The translations under genes and the position numbers were made by a program. Of a DNA stretch of 64,000 nt, positions 21,105-31,851 are shown piece by piece (position 1 is the stretch's first letter; each line of letters opens with the position of its first letter). The stretch spans positions 13,694,378 through 13,758,377 of the forward strand of contig OY755240.1 in NCBI GenBank assembly GCA_963576725.1, given 5' to 3'. This DNA is from Azorinus chamasolen (taxonomy: Eukaryota > Mollusca > Bivalvia > Cardiida > Solecurtidae). The notes below the pieces were generated by a model that was not told where the DNA came from, did not search any database, and worked only from the letters and a program-made list of their open reading frames with translations.

Positions 21105-21365
21105 AGTATATGTATGAGTCACGCAGGAATCACCGCATACAAAACACACAATAGCCCAAACAGCACCACAACGACAAACGGCAAATGTACGAATAGACAA
21201 GACACAAAGAGACGCACGGACATAACAAACAATCAATAGGGGGAAGATGGAAGTACGGTCAGTGACAAATGTCACTGGGGTGTTAAACTGGTGTTTGTGC
21301 GCCCAACCCCACACTTATTCCATCCCCATCCAAAAATACAGTGTAAATAAATGTATCCCCTCTGC
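21105..21365 (-). mobile_element. R2b short interspersed element in HSPA12 intron 3
   Basis: On the minus strand it runs from 'ggggatacatttatttacac' to 'gactcata', with CAGTGACATTTGTCACTG as the hairpin. It makes up over half of the 503-bp intron. Confidence 0.7.
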
Positions 21366-21569
21366 ATTTGTATAACCAACATATAAACGAAAGTAACGAC
21401 AAAGAAAGCAAAACGCTATATTCAGTTAAACTATTTTGTATCTAGAACAAATTTGAACTGATTTAGAATAAGCCGATCCGATCTTAGCAATTTGAAATAA
21501 GTACACATGAACGTGAATATAATAAATGAAGCACTCATACTCTGATACACGTCAACTGGTTGTTTTCAG

Positions 21570-21714
21570 GCAGGAATTCAAAGGAAGAATCTTCTAATCA
21601 CACATGAGCCCGAAGCAGCGTCAATTCACTGCATGCACCTTCCGTGTGAGGAAAGAGACGCTATGGGAAGTTTTGGAGAAAAGGGTGACACGTTTATGAC
21701 TGCAGACCTTGGTG
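21570..21714 (+). CDS. HSPA12-like exon D
   Basis: Acceptor 'ggttgttttcag' and donor GTAAAT. 48 codons plus one base, so phase 1 at the 3' end. It encodes 'LLITHEPEAASIHCM' and ends 'MTADLG', which is completed to DLGGGTTDV by the next exon 13.4 kb away. Confidence 0.92.
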
Positions 21715-21904
21715 GTAAATACATATATTTCTTACATTCTTAATGTTTAAAGATAGAATCATCTTGACGAATTATTGCTACATGTACTTTTTCATCGGAT
21801 GAGTCCACTTTTGATATAGAGAGTCTACACTTTTAGTAAGGCAACAGATTGGTATATATAGAATATGTGATAATACATGTATGTAACAAGAAGAAAATAA
21901 AAAA

Positions 21905-22095
21905 AAACTTCGGGATTATTAGTATTGGTGTTGTTAGTTTTAAAAATTGAATATTGCTTCAGCCGATGCTAGAGGCGAGAGTAGTGTTGCACTTTTAAGT
22001 ACTATTCCTGAACAGACTCAATAAAACTGAGTCTGCAATTTTCTCCTTCACTGCTACTTTTGCTATCGGAGGATCTCCCACTTTCAGAATATATT
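21905..22095 (-). mobile_element. R1 interspersed repeat
   Basis: Minus-strand copy with 'cttcgggatta', 'gagtagtgttgcact' and 'actcaataaaactgagtctg'. A further R1 scrap lies near 22170-22240. Confidence 0.6.
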
Positions 22096-22249
22096 CACTA
22101 TATTACAAATTATTACAGCAAGTGCCATTAGTTTGATGACGAACTACTTTGTAATTAATGTTACTCGTGTGGTGGCTGTAAAATGGTCATCCATACTTTA
22201 TTCTCAGATGTTATATTTTATGATACTTCGGGATCATAAATGACAATGG

Positions 22250-22990
22250 TATACTCATGCCGATATTGTTAATGCTTTTAATAAAACTTCAAAGTATTTA
22301 GACGATATTTTGTATTTGGATAACCCTTATTTTGAAACTGATTTCAACAATTTACCCAAAAGAACTGTCTTTAAACAAGGCGAATCAATCTGACATTATG
22401 GCTTCTTTTTTTAGATTTGAATCTTTCCATCATATATGATAAAGTTTCGTCCAAAATATACGATAAAAAGGAAGATTTTAATTTTAAAATTGTTAATTAT
22501 CCTTTTCTAGATTGTGATGTGCACCGTTCTACATCTTATGGGGTTTATATTTCTCAACTTATACGGTTTGCCCGAGCCTGTTCTTTACTAGAAGATTTTA
22601 ACAGTAGTAATTTAGTTATAACTGATAAACTTCTTAAGCAAGGTTACAGATATCACAAACTTCGGAAACATTTTCTAAATTTTATTATCGAAATTTATCA
22701 CTCATTAGTAAATATAATTGCAATCTACAGACGTTACTGCAACAAGGCATTTCTCACCCAGAAGTTGCTGATGTTATCTACAAACTTAGGAAAATTCGTG
22801 GTCATATCCATTTTCAGGATTCTTTATAAAAACGCATTAAAACCTTTAAGAAGAAAGGTTGTGATCCCACTATATTGCAATGCACTGCATGTTTGGTTAT
22901 CTTCCCCTTTACAGTCGATAGCTACGCCTCCCTCTTTGCTTGCGCAACGACAGGCCGGGGGTAGTTCTCTATGATGGTATACTCTTAAAC
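22250..22990 (+). pseudogene. Naiad-like RT C-terminal region, frameshifted
   Basis: Opens at 'ADIVNAFNKTSKYLDDILYL' with YLDD intact, shifts frame near 22340 and 22680, and runs to 'LFACATTGRG'-like sequence. The best open part, 22417-22974, gives 'RSTSYGVYISQLIRFARACS'. Confidence 0.65.
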
Positions 22991-23500
22991 TCAGAAACGG
23001 GATGAGCTTACCAGCCTCATGTATTACCTTTTCCCTGTCGTGCCCTTTACGGATTCCCTGCAGTTGCCCTGGCTTCAGCAAAGTCATTGAATACATATAT
23101 GACGAATTTTTCACAGTTGTTATGCTATGTTTTACATATTGTCATGTGTTGACCGTCTTCTATGTTGTGGGAAAGTACGGCGGGATACCTTTGTTTACAC
23201 CATTTGTTAAGCTAGTGTGACTATGAGATAAGTGTGAGGTTAGGACGTCCATAAACCGGTTTAAACCCCCAGTGGTGATTTTGCTACTGACCGTTCCAAT
23301 GCGGTAATCTCTTTGTCACCCTTACTTTTGTTTGTCTTGTGCCTTTGTACTTGTGCTTTTGTTTATGTTTGGCATGTTTTTCTCTGGTGCTTGTGTGTTT
23401 GGGTGTGTGGTTTTGTGTGTGTCTGTGACATTCTGTCTATCGATTTTTTGGTTGCGGTTGATTCGTGTATGTGGAGTTGCCTGCTTGACTTTACTACTTT
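22991..23500 (+). mobile_element. Naiad-like 3' region and R2 tail
   Basis: Same landmarks as at 19242-19875, including AAACCGGTTT and 'tgctactgaccgttcc', ending 'cttgactttactactttttc'. Confidence 0.65.
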
Positions 23501-23509
23501 TTCTTTTAT

Positions 23510-23625
23510 TTATGAAAATTAATTACTGCTTAAGCCATGCTAGGGAGCGTGAGTAGTGTTGCACATTCAATAAATCGAGTCTGCATTTTTCTTTTTTCGC
23601 ATTGCTGCGTTTGCTTTAAGAATTA
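23510..23625 (-). mobile_element. R1 repeat, partial
   Basis: 'actgcttaagccatgctagg', 'gagtagtgttgcac' and 'aataaatcgagtctgca' on the minus orientation. Confidence 0.55.
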
Positions 23626-23784
23626 AGTTAAGTTGTTTCAAACAGTTATGATCCACAATGTTTATATTCTCATATTGACACTTCCTGATCTTTTCATTGT
23701 CGTAGTATCCACATCCCCAACTGATAGTGTCGCCGTGCCCTAGGTCCAGCCCATATGATATTATTTTCAGTAAGGCGTTTCAAG

Positions 23785-25145
23785 TTGTTGGTATATATAT
23801 GGGAACAAATTGAATTTGGATAATCCTTATTTTAAAAATATGGTTTCTTCTATTTACCCAAAAGAACTTACTTTAAACAAAGCGAACCGATCTGACATTC
23901 AGGCTTCCTTTTTAGATTTGAATCTTTCCATCACTAATGATAAAGTTTCATCTAAAATATACGATAAAAGGGAAGGTTTCGATTTCAAAAGATGGAGATG
24001 TTCCCCAGTCTACATCTTATGGGGTTTACATTTATCAAATTATTCGCTTTGCCCGAGCCTGTTCTTTGCTAGAAGATTTTAATAGTCGTTATTTAGTTAT
24101 AACTCATAAACTACTTAAGCAAGACTACAGATATAATAAAATTCGGAAAGCTTTTTCAAAATTCAATTATCGAAATTTACCCCTCATTAGTAAATATAAC
24201 TGCAATTTACGGACGTTACTGCAACAAGGTATTTCTCATCCAGATTTATATGGTGATGTTATCTACAAACTTAGGAAAATTCGGGGTCATAATCCATTTT
24301 CACGATTTGTTTATTAAACGCATTAAACCTTTTAGGAAGAAAGATTACGACCCTATAATACACTGCATGTTTAGTTATCGACCCCTTTACAGTCGGTCGC
24401 TACGCTTTCCTGTTTGCTTGCACGATGACAGGCCGAGGGTAGTACTCTATGACGGTATACTCTTAAACCCAGAAATGGGATGAGCTTACCAGACTCACGT
24501 ATTATCCTTTCTCTGTCTTGCCCTTAACGGCTTCCCTGCAGTTGCTCTGTCTTCAGCAAAGTCATTGAGTACATATTTGACGGACTTTCACAGTTGTTAT
24601 ACTATGTTTTACATTTTGTACTGTTATTTCTGTCTTCTATGTTGTGGGTAAGTCCGGCTGGGATACCTTTATTTACAATGTTTGTTTAGCTAGGGTGACT
24701 TTGAGATAAGTGTGAGGTTAGGACGTCCGTAAGTCGCGGTGCCGTAAAACCCAACTCACTCACTCACTCACGTCCGTAAACCGGTTTAAACCCCCAGTGG
24801 TGATTTTGCTACTGACAGTACCAAGGCGGTTCTCTCTTTGTCACCCTTACGTTTGTTTGTCTTGTGTCTTTGTGCTTGTGTTTTGTTCATGTTTGTCTCT
24901 GATGTTTGTGTATTTGTTGGTGTTTCCTGTGTTCTTCTCGTGTGTTTGCATGTGTTTGGTTGTGTGTGTGACATACTGTCTATCGATGTGTTTGTGGTGA
25001 TTGCGTCTTGTGTGTGACTTTCTCCTGTATGTGTGTGTATATGTGTATAAATTGCTATATAAATTGCTTTCTGTCGGTGTTTTGGTGATGGTGGCGTTTT
25101 GTGTGTGGCTTTTCCTGCTCGACTTTACTACTTTTTCATTTATGG
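23785..25145 (+). pseudogene. Naiad-like retroelement with internal deletions, plus 3' region and R2 tail
   Basis: Starts with 'QVVGIYMGTN', then a deletion joins it directly to 'NLDNPYFKNMVSSIYPKEL', so the YLDD region is missing. Frame changes near 23980, and 'FARACSLLEDFNSRYLVITH' to 'GISHPDLYGDV' follows. The 3' region (24480-24780) and R2 tail (24780-25145) are complete. A short insert with CACT repeats is near 24750-24770. Confidence 0.65.
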
Positions 25146-25447
25146 CGTTACACTCAATCATACTCTTGCGACACATCTTGCCTTTTTGGTGAGATTTTGT
25201 TTACTGGCTCAGCAAGTATGTTTTCGGTATTGGACAGTCAAGCCACAGTTCCATATGTGTAGTGTACGAATATATGTGTATAATATGTTTGTATCTGTAC
25301 TTGTTCCTTTATGGTTCCTTGGGTTCCTTTATGCAGCGTAACAGTGTCCTTTAATTCATAATTAATTGCGTCGTAATGCGCTAGGTCCAGCCCAGTCGAA
25401 ATTCACTTTTATGTAATGCGTTTTGTGACGTTATGTCTTATACTTTT

Positions 25448-25760
25448 GTGCAAATATATTCTGAAATGGTTGATCCTTCGAAAGCAAAAGTAGAAATGCA
25501 AAAAGGGAAAATTGCAGACTCGCTTTTATTGAGTCTGTTCATGAGTAGTAATTAAAAGTGCAACACTACTCTCGCCCCCCTAACACCGGCTTAAGCAGTA
25601 TTCAATTTTCAAAACTAATAACATGAAAACTAATGATCCCGAAGGACCAGAAAGTATAACAACACTGAGAATGAAGTACGGGGCGACATTTTACGACCGC
25701 CACACAAGCACTCAACATCTGCTGTTGTGAAGTACATATATTCTGAAAATGTGTGATCCT
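25448..25760 (+). mobile_element. R1 interspersed repeat, near complete
   Basis: From 'tatattctgaaatggttgat' to 'ctgctgttgtgaagtacata'. Good reference copy for the family. Confidence 0.65.
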
Positions 25761-25884
25761 TCTAAAAGTGAGAAAGCAGTCCTACTTACCCGAAAGCGCT
25801 ACACACAAAAGGGTACAGAAACCCAAACATCATCATAAGGAAACAGCAGCACAATTACAAGACAGAACTTGACGAAACACACAA

Positions 25885-26195
25885 AAAACATAAAAGTACT
25901 AAAATGAGTCATGCAGGAAACACCACATACAGAACAAGCAGCCGTCCGAACAGCAACACAAGGAAACAGCAAATGTACATAACTATAAAAACATCAAGAG
26001 ACACACAAAGACAAAACAAACATACAATAGGGGGAAGATGGAAGTACCGCCTTAGAACGGTCAGTTACAAACAAAAGTCACTGGGGGGGGGGGGGGGGGG
26101 GGGGGTTAAACCGGTTTTTAGGCGCCCAACCTCACACTTATTTCATCCCAACCCTAAAAGACAAACAGTGTAAATAAACGTATCCCCTCTCCGAC
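25885..26195 (-). mobile_element. R2b short interspersed element with poly-G expansion
   Basis: Minus-strand copy ending at 'gtaaataaacgtatcccc'. The C run next to the hairpin has grown to about 24 bases (G on the plus strand, about 26083-26106). Such a run often marks an assembly or slippage problem. Confidence 0.7.
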
Positions 26196-26394
26196 TAATC
26201 TACAACAACCGCGATGGCAAATACAGTGGTAAAGTGCATGTATAACGAAAACATTTAAATGAAGAAACTGTATCCACCTGTCGCTAGTGTACTCAATGAT
26301 TGAGCTGCAAACAGAGTAACTGTGGACAAGTAATATTATTATACTGCAAATTAAAATCCTCACTTATGGTTGGTTAACTAGCCGTGTACATGAG

Positions 26395-26428
26395 TCCATG
26401 TACCCTGTGAGCTGACAGGGTACATGGA
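26395..26428. repeat. 34-bp perfect palindrome with 6-base loop
   Basis: Arms TCCATGTACCCTGT and ACAGGGTACATGGA around 'gagctg'. The GGGTACATG word recurs in the larger palindrome at 26801-26941. Confidence 0.8.
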
Positions 26429-26800
26429 AATTCCCCATGGCGGGCCCCACATATGATGATCAGAAATCAAATGACCGACTTCTCGACTCGGCTAAACAGT
26501 AGCAAAATTCATAATAGATAACTATTGATACGTAAAGAAAAACATGCAGAAATGAATTTAAAACACTTTTGGTTTGAAATGACTAATAAAATAGTTTTAA
26601 GAGGAGTTATTATATCATCCATCTATCTATTATAACACGAACGCCGATGAAATACAATGAGCACACCACTTCGGATACCTTCGGGTAGAAATAATATATT
26701 GGGGCGCTATTAGGGGAATTATCGTGTTTAGTGATTAAATATGCCAAAATGGATTTACATAAATTATCCGAACCGTAAAACTTTGCAGTATAATAAATTC

Positions 26801-26941
26801 GTTATACAGTTCTTTCCCAGGGTACATGACGATTTATTCCCGGCTGGTAAAATCATGTAACCCTCGCCTAACGGCTCGGGCAACATGATTTTCCTCAGCC
26901 GGGAATAAATCGTCATGTACCCTGGGAAAGAACTGTATAAC
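26801..26941. repeat. 141-bp palindromic element
   Basis: The left arm begins GTTATACAGTTCTTTCCCAG and the right arm ends CTGGGAAAGAACTGTATAAC. About 46 bp of each arm pair almost perfectly, then a second pairing AAAATCATGT/ACATGATTTT. Probably a foldback MITE. It lies 25 bp left of the Penelope-like insertion. Confidence 0.75.
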
Positions 26942-27139
26942 TAATAAAGGGTACGACAAAAACAAAATACATAAATACTTAAACTGCTCTGATCTAATAG
27001 TTCGACCACTAAGGGCCTTTGTCAAAGATTATCATGTCAAAATACACGTCACATTTTTGTTACATGCATTCAGCCATAAAATCAAAGAGAATAATGTTGA
27101 TCCAGCGTCGTCATGGTGACATTGGGTTGTTTTTTAAAA

Positions 27140-27200
27140 TGTCATGACGTCATCAAAATGACGTCATCAAATGACGTCATGGGTGCAACGACGTCATGCA
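27140..27200. promoter_or_regulatory. cluster of CRE-like TGACGTCA motifs, left end of the PLE
   Basis: Three TGACGTCA octamers and one CGACGTCA lie within about 60 bp, just beyond the ORF stop in the inverted arm. The mirror cluster is at 31847-31902. They are perfect ATF/CREB sites by sequence; activity is not shown. Confidence 0.5.
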
Positions 27201-28694
27201 TGCATTAGCGCATTATCCTCTTTGATGTTACAGCCAAATGGTCTGTAGGTTCTCAGCCTCCATATCCAATCAGTTTCATGGATCTGTCGTTCAGTTCTAC
27301 ATGCATGGAACATCCGTTTCAAAACTACAAATCTCACATCATCACTGCTATGACCACCGATTCCAAAATGTCTATTTATTGGCCTCACATCACTCAAATG
27401 TTCTTTCATTCTCTCCCGAATTTCTCTCTCAGTTTCACCGACATACACCATTATATCGCATTTACTGCATTTAATTGCATATACTACATTTCTTTCTCTA
27501 CAGTTAATATTAGTTGACACATTGTAAACTGATTGCCTATTTGTGTCACTTATACTTGACATTTCAAGAATACTGCAAGTAGCACAACCCTGAGAACAGA
27601 CTGTATTGCTTGGTCTAACAATCATGTTAGTTTTTGAATGCACCAGTGTGTCACATATATTTTTATCACGCCTGAATGCTACGATTGGCAGTTGTTGGAA
27701 TACTTCTTTAAGCCGGTCTGATTGATGCAAAACTTTTGAATGTTTGTTTACAATGTAATGTATATTCGGTAGCAGATTTGAATACGTCAAAACTAAAGGG
27801 ACCCTATTCATTTTCCTGTTAGATCTAACTGTTTGTTTCTTTACTAATGTGGCAGATCTGTCAAGTTTATCCACCCTTACCAACTGATTTTCTATCATCC
27901 TACCACTATATCCTCTCTTCCTTAACTGACCCTTGAGTTTATTTCTTTCTCTAATATAGTCCGATTCTCTTTCACATATACGCTTAATTCTTAGTCCCAA
28001 ACCATATGCTATGCTCCTTTTTGTACTAGGAGGATGGCAGGAAGAATTATTAAGGTACAACTGTTTGTCTGTTGGTTTTACATAAAGATCTGTGTATATA
28101 TGACCATTGTCTATTTTAACTAGAGTATCCAGAAATTCTATCTGATCCAAACCATATCTAAGCTCTATACTAATATTCGGGTGAATACTGTTTGCATGTT
28201 TCGCAAAATCTTCCAGTTCTTGAACTGTACCATCCCAGATTCCGAAACCATCATCAATGAATCTCTTGTAAAACATTGGCACTTTTTTGTGTGACATCAA
28301 TTCTTCATCCCATTTCCTCATATATGAACAAGCAAAATTCTTTCCTAATTTTGAACCAATTGCCACCCCATCTTTTTGTATGAAAGTGCTATCTCCAAAA
28401 GAAAATGTGTTGTTGTCTAAAACTGTTTGAATCATCTTAAGAACATTTTCTGTATCAATCAATGGATCACTTCTGTTTGCAAGGCCTTCCATACATGCAT
28501 CTAGTCCCTCTTTCTTTGGGACTGATGGGTACAACTTTGCTACGTCAAAACAGAACACAATGCAATTTTTTGAAAGTGGTTCATTAATCTGTTTTAATTT
28601 GTTAATAAAATCAGTTGTATCCCTGATGTAGCTGGGTGAAGTTTCAACAAATTCACTAAGTTCATGCTCAGCAACTTCAGCTAACCTCTCAGTG
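27194..28694 (-). CDS. Penelope-like RT (from motif A) and GIY-YIG endonuclease, 5'-truncated copy
   Basis: Open in one frame from the inner junction at 28694 to TGA at 27194-27196. It lacks the OTU domain and RT fingers. It holds 'VFCFDVAKLYPSVP' (motif A), 'FYKRFIDDGFGIW' (motif C, IDD), the CxxxCxxC cluster 'CSQGCATCS', and the GIY-YIG core 'VVYAIKCSKC' and 'VYVGETEREIRERMKEH'. Compared with the right copy it has lost five residues (HEREK) and has a few substitutions (for example TNM for TNR). It has no start of its own and is a by-product of insertion, not a functional gene. Confidence 0.88.
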
Positions 28695-28713
28695 TTTCAG
28701 GATAAAGTGGGAT

Positions 28714-29265
28714 ATGCAAATGGATGCTAGTGAAAAGGAATTCGAGTGTTGTAGGAAAGTGAAGGAAGATGCTTCTTTAAAACTGATGGAAATTGTCAGA
28801 GAAGCATGTGAAAGGAAATCTTTGGAAATTGGATCGGAAGTGGAAAAGCTATCTAGTGTAATTGATTCTGTTTCTGGAGATGAGATCAATGCATGGAAGA
28901 TAAGAGAAAAGGCGAGATTGGACGTTGTTAAGTCAAAAAAATGGCATTCTTTGCAGGAACTCAATCATGCATCGACCTCAGAGCCAGGATACAGAGTTGT
29001 TAATATTGTGAAGGATGGCAATTGTTTTTATAGGTGTTTAAGTCAGTATTTCTATGGAACTCAGTTTCAACACGAGACCATCAGAAAGGAACTGAATAAT
29101 TTCATGCATGTGAATAAGCAGTCATACAGACACTTGGTAGACGATGATATTGAAACTCATATCAGAAATCAGTTATTTACTGATGGCAGAGTATCATCGT
29201 GGGCTACTGAGGCAGAACTTCACGCTGCTACTGATTTATATTGCATACCTATCATCGTGACATAG
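28714..29265 (+). CDS. OTU-type cysteine protease domain, N-terminal part, ended by TAG
   Basis: 183 codons from ATG 28714, which is the first start after the inner junction (ATG 28720 is also possible). Residues 1-90 are charged and helical. At about 97-108 comes 'VKDGNCFYRCLSQYF', the D-G-N-C motif with the catalytic Cys of OTU deubiquitinases. TAG at 29263-29265 interrupts it. The same frame then continues with 'ENHHFSLVV' at about 29344-29370, fitting the catalytic-His strand of OTU, and leads straight into the PLE RT. It therefore looks like the N-terminus of one OTU-RT-endonuclease polyprotein with a single nonsense codon. The sequence upstream of 28695 was replaced by the inverted arm, so the true N-terminus may be missing. 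Confidence 0.8.
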   Translation: MQMDASEKEFECCRKVKEDASLKLMEIVREACERKSLEIGSEVEKLSSVIDSVSGDEINAWKIREKARLDVVKSKKWHSLQELNHASTSEPGYRVVNIVKDGNCFYRCLSQYFYGTQFQHETIRKELNNFMHVNKQSYRHLVDDDIETHIRNQLFTDGRVSSWATEAELHAATDLYCIPIIVT

Positions 29266-31851
29266 GATAGGAAATACAATAATTGGCACAGGTTTGTAAG
29301 TGAGAAGTGTGAGAGTGGAAACAGAGGGGTAAGTCTTCTTCTTGAAAATCACCATTTTAGTTTAGTTGTTACCGATAGTTCTTTGCCAAATGTTAATCCA
29401 ATTGCAGGAAGTAACAACCCCAACATTTCAGTAGATTGGTTTGAAAATCCTACAGCTTCAGAAATTTCAGTTTTTGCAGGAAAAGGATATGATGTATTGG
29501 AGACAAAAAGCCAAACCACTATGCCACCGGAAATTTCTAGAATAAAAACAAGATTGGGCAAAAGGAAATTTTCTAGTGTCAAGAGTCGTTCTAAGTCTGA
29601 TTACGCAACCAAAAACATTACAGAAAATAAAAGAAATAAGGATACATCAGTTATTAACATGTCTAGCTACCCACTTACTAATGCACAAGAATTACTTTTA
29701 GAAAAGGGTTTAAAATTTATACCATCTAGGACAAAAATAGACAAGGTAAAACTGTTATCAGATCTTTCTGAATGGGAAAGACAAATGAGACTGAAAGAGT
29801 ATTTCTTTGAAAATGATCTACATGATGACGATAATGATCATATTAGTGATAAATTTAAAGTGAAGAAAGATAGAAACTTCACACCAAATTCAGGCAGGGA
29901 CAGGCATCTTGACCTATATATAGAACTGGTTAAGAATGACATAGTCAATAGTTTGAAAAAGAATAGTCAGCTAAATATATCGAAAGATGAGAAAGAGGCT
30001 TTTTATGAACTTTTGCACAATGAAAACATAGTGATCAGACCTGCAGACAAGGGTTCAGGTATAGTTGTTTTAGATAAGGAAGTATACATAGAGTCAATGA
30101 AAAAAGAGGTTTTAACAAGTGATTCGTATGAGGCAACTAATAGTGACCGAACTGAAATAAGCCTGAAAGAAGTGAAAAAGCTAGTAAACAAAATGTTTAG
30201 GGAAGGTGCCATATCAAAAGAAATGAAACAGTATCTTATCCCAAAGTACTCCAGACCAGGTAAATTGAAAGGGAACCCTAAAATCCACAAACCAACTGCT
30301 CCTTTTAGAACAATAGTTAGTGGCATGGGTACTGCCACTGAGAGGTTAGCTGAAGTTGCTGAGCATGAACTTAGTGAATTTGTTGAAACTTCACCCAGCT
30401 ACATCAGGGATACAACTGATTTTATTAACAAATTAAAACAGATTAATGAACCACTTTCAGAAAATTGCATTGTGTTCTGTTTTGACGTAGCAAAGTTGTA
30501 CCCATCAGTCCCAAAGAAAGAGGGACTAGATGCATGTATGGAAGGCCTTGCAAACAGAAGTGATCCATTGATTGATACAGAAAATGTTCTTAAGATGATT
30601 CAAACAGTTTTAGACAACAACACATTTTCTTTTGGAGATAGCACTTTCATACAAAAAGATGGGGTGGCAATTGGTTCAAAATTAGGAAAGAATTTTGCTT
30701 GTTCATATATGAGGAAATGGGATGAAGAATTGATGTCACACAAAAAAGTGCCAATGTTTTACAAGAGATTCATTGATGATGGTTTCGGAATCTGGGATGG
30801 TACAGTTCAAGAACTGGAAGATTTTGCGAAACATGCAAACAGTATTCACCCGAATATTAGTATAGAGCTTAGATATGGTTTGGATCAGATAGAATTTCTG
30901 GATACTCTAGTTAAAATAGACAATGGTCATATATACACAGATCTTTATGTAAAACCAACAGACAAACAGCTGTACCTTAATAATTCTTCCTGCCATCCTC
31001 CTAGTACAAAAAGGAGCATAGCATATGGTTTGGGACTAAGAATTAAGCGTATATGTGAAAGAGAATCGGACTATATTAGAGAAAGAAATAAACTCAAGGG
31101 TCAGTTAAGGAAGAGAGGATATAGTGGTAGGATGATAGAAAATCAGTTGGTAAGGGTGGATAAACTTGACAGATCTGCCACATTAGTAAAGAAACAAACA
31201 GTTAGATCTAACAGGAAAATGAATAGGGTCCCTTTAGTTTTGACGTATTCAAATCTGCTACCGAATATACATTACATTGTAAACAAACATTCAAAAGTTT
31301 TGCATCAATCAGACCGGCTTAAAGAAGTATTCCAACAACTGCCAATCGTAGCATTCAGGCGTGATAAAAATATATGTGACACACTGGTGCATTCAAAAAC
31401 TAACAGGATTGTTAGACCAAGCAATACAGTCTGTTCTCAGGGTTGTGCTACTTGCAGTATTCTTGAAATGTCAAGTATAAGTGACACAAATAGGCAATCA
31501 GTTTACAATGTGTCAACTAATATTAACTGTAGAGAAAGAAATGTAGTATATGCAATTAAATGCAGTAAATGCGATATAATGGTGTATGTCGGTGAAACTG
31601 AGAGAGAAATTCGGGAGAGAATGAAAGAACATTTGAGTGATGTGAGGCATGAGAGAGAGAAGCCAATAAATAGACATTTTGGAATCGGTGGTCATAGCAG
31701 TGATGATGTGAGATTTGTAGTTTTGAAACGGATGTTCCATGCATGTAGAACTGAAAGACAGATCCATGAAACTGATTGGATATGGAGGCTGAGAACCTAC
31801 AGACCATTTGGCTGTAACATCAAAGAGGATAATGCGCTAATGCATGCATGA
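29266..31851 (+). CDS. OTU C-terminal part, Penelope-like reverse transcriptase and GIY-YIG endonuclease
   Basis: 861 codons without a stop, in the same frame as 28714-29262. There is no ATG near its start (one begins at 29521), so expression needs TAG readthrough or an internal start. The order is: OTU catalytic-His segment 'ENHHFSLV'; a basic linker; RT fingers 'IRPADKGSGIVVLDK' and 'KIHKPTAPFRTIVSG'; motif A 'CFDVAKLYPSVP'; motif B 'GVAIGSKLGKNFACSYM'; motif C 'FYKRFIDDGFGIW'; 'IEFLDTLV'; thumb; CxxxCxxC; then GIY-YIG 'VVYAIKCSKC', 'YVGETEREIRERMKEH' and 'ETDWIWRLRT'. All are landmarks of EN+ Penelope-like elements. Such elements copy their RNA at a nick made by the GIY-YIG nuclease. Every catalytic motif looks intact, so this copy is young. 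Confidence 0.93.
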   Translation, partial: DRKYNNWHRFVSEKCESGNRGVSLLLENHHFSLVVTDSSLPNVNPIAGSNNPNISVDWFENPTASEISVFAGKGYDVLETKSQTTMPPEISRIKTRLGKRKFSSVKSRSKSDYATKNITENKRNKDTSVINMSSYPLTNAQELLLEKGLKFIPSRTKIDKVKLLSDLSEWERQMRLKEYFFENDLHDDDNDHISDKFKVKKDRNFTPNSGRDRHLDLYIELVKNDIVNSLKKNSQLNISKDEKEAFYELLHNENIVIRPADKGSGIVVLDKEVYIESMKKEVLTSDSYEATNSDRTEISLKEVKKLVNKMFREGAISKEMKQYLIPKYSRPGKLKGNPKIHKPTAPFRTIVSGMGTATERLAEVAEHELSEFVETSPSYIRDTTDFINKLKQINEPLSENCIVFCFDVAKLYPSVPKKEGLDACMEGLANRSDPLIDTENVLKMIQTVLDNNTFSFGDSTFIQKDGVAIGSKLGKNFACSYMRKWDEELMSHKKVPMFYKRFIDDGFGIWDGTVQELEDFAKHANSIHPNISIELRYGLDQIEFLDTLVKIDNGHIYTDLYVKPTDKQLYLNNSSCHPPSTKRSIAYGLGLRIKRICERESDYIRERNKLKGQLRKRGYSGRMIENQLVRVDKLDRSATLVKKQTVRSNRKMNRVPLVLTYSNLLPNIHYIVNKHSKVLHQSDRLKEVFQQLPIVAFRRDKNICDTLVHSKTNRIVRPSNTVCSQGCATCSILEMSSISDTNRQSVYNVSTNINCRERNVVYAIKCSKCDIMVYVGETEREIRERMKEHLSDVRHEREKPINRHFGIGGHSSDDVRFVVLKRMFHACRTERQIHETDWIWRLRTYRPFGCNIKEDNALMHA

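Larger units (their letters stand above)
26966..28694 (-). repeat. inverted left arm of the Penelope-like element
   Basis: Position x in this arm pairs with 59030-x near the inner end and 59045-x near the outer end, the change being the 15-bp deletion. Inner junction 28694/28695, outer end at 'aatacataaatact'. Confidence 0.9.

Noticed and set aside
27238..27517. Plus-strand open frames over the inverted PLE arm (also 31513-31807 on the minus strand)
   Set aside because: Antisense shadows of the GIY-YIG region, seen equally in both arms.
29383..29385. TTG at 29383 as the start of the RT protein
   Set aside because: It is a leucine codon inside the OTU-RT frame, which is already open from 29266. 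There is no reason to start there in a eukaryote.
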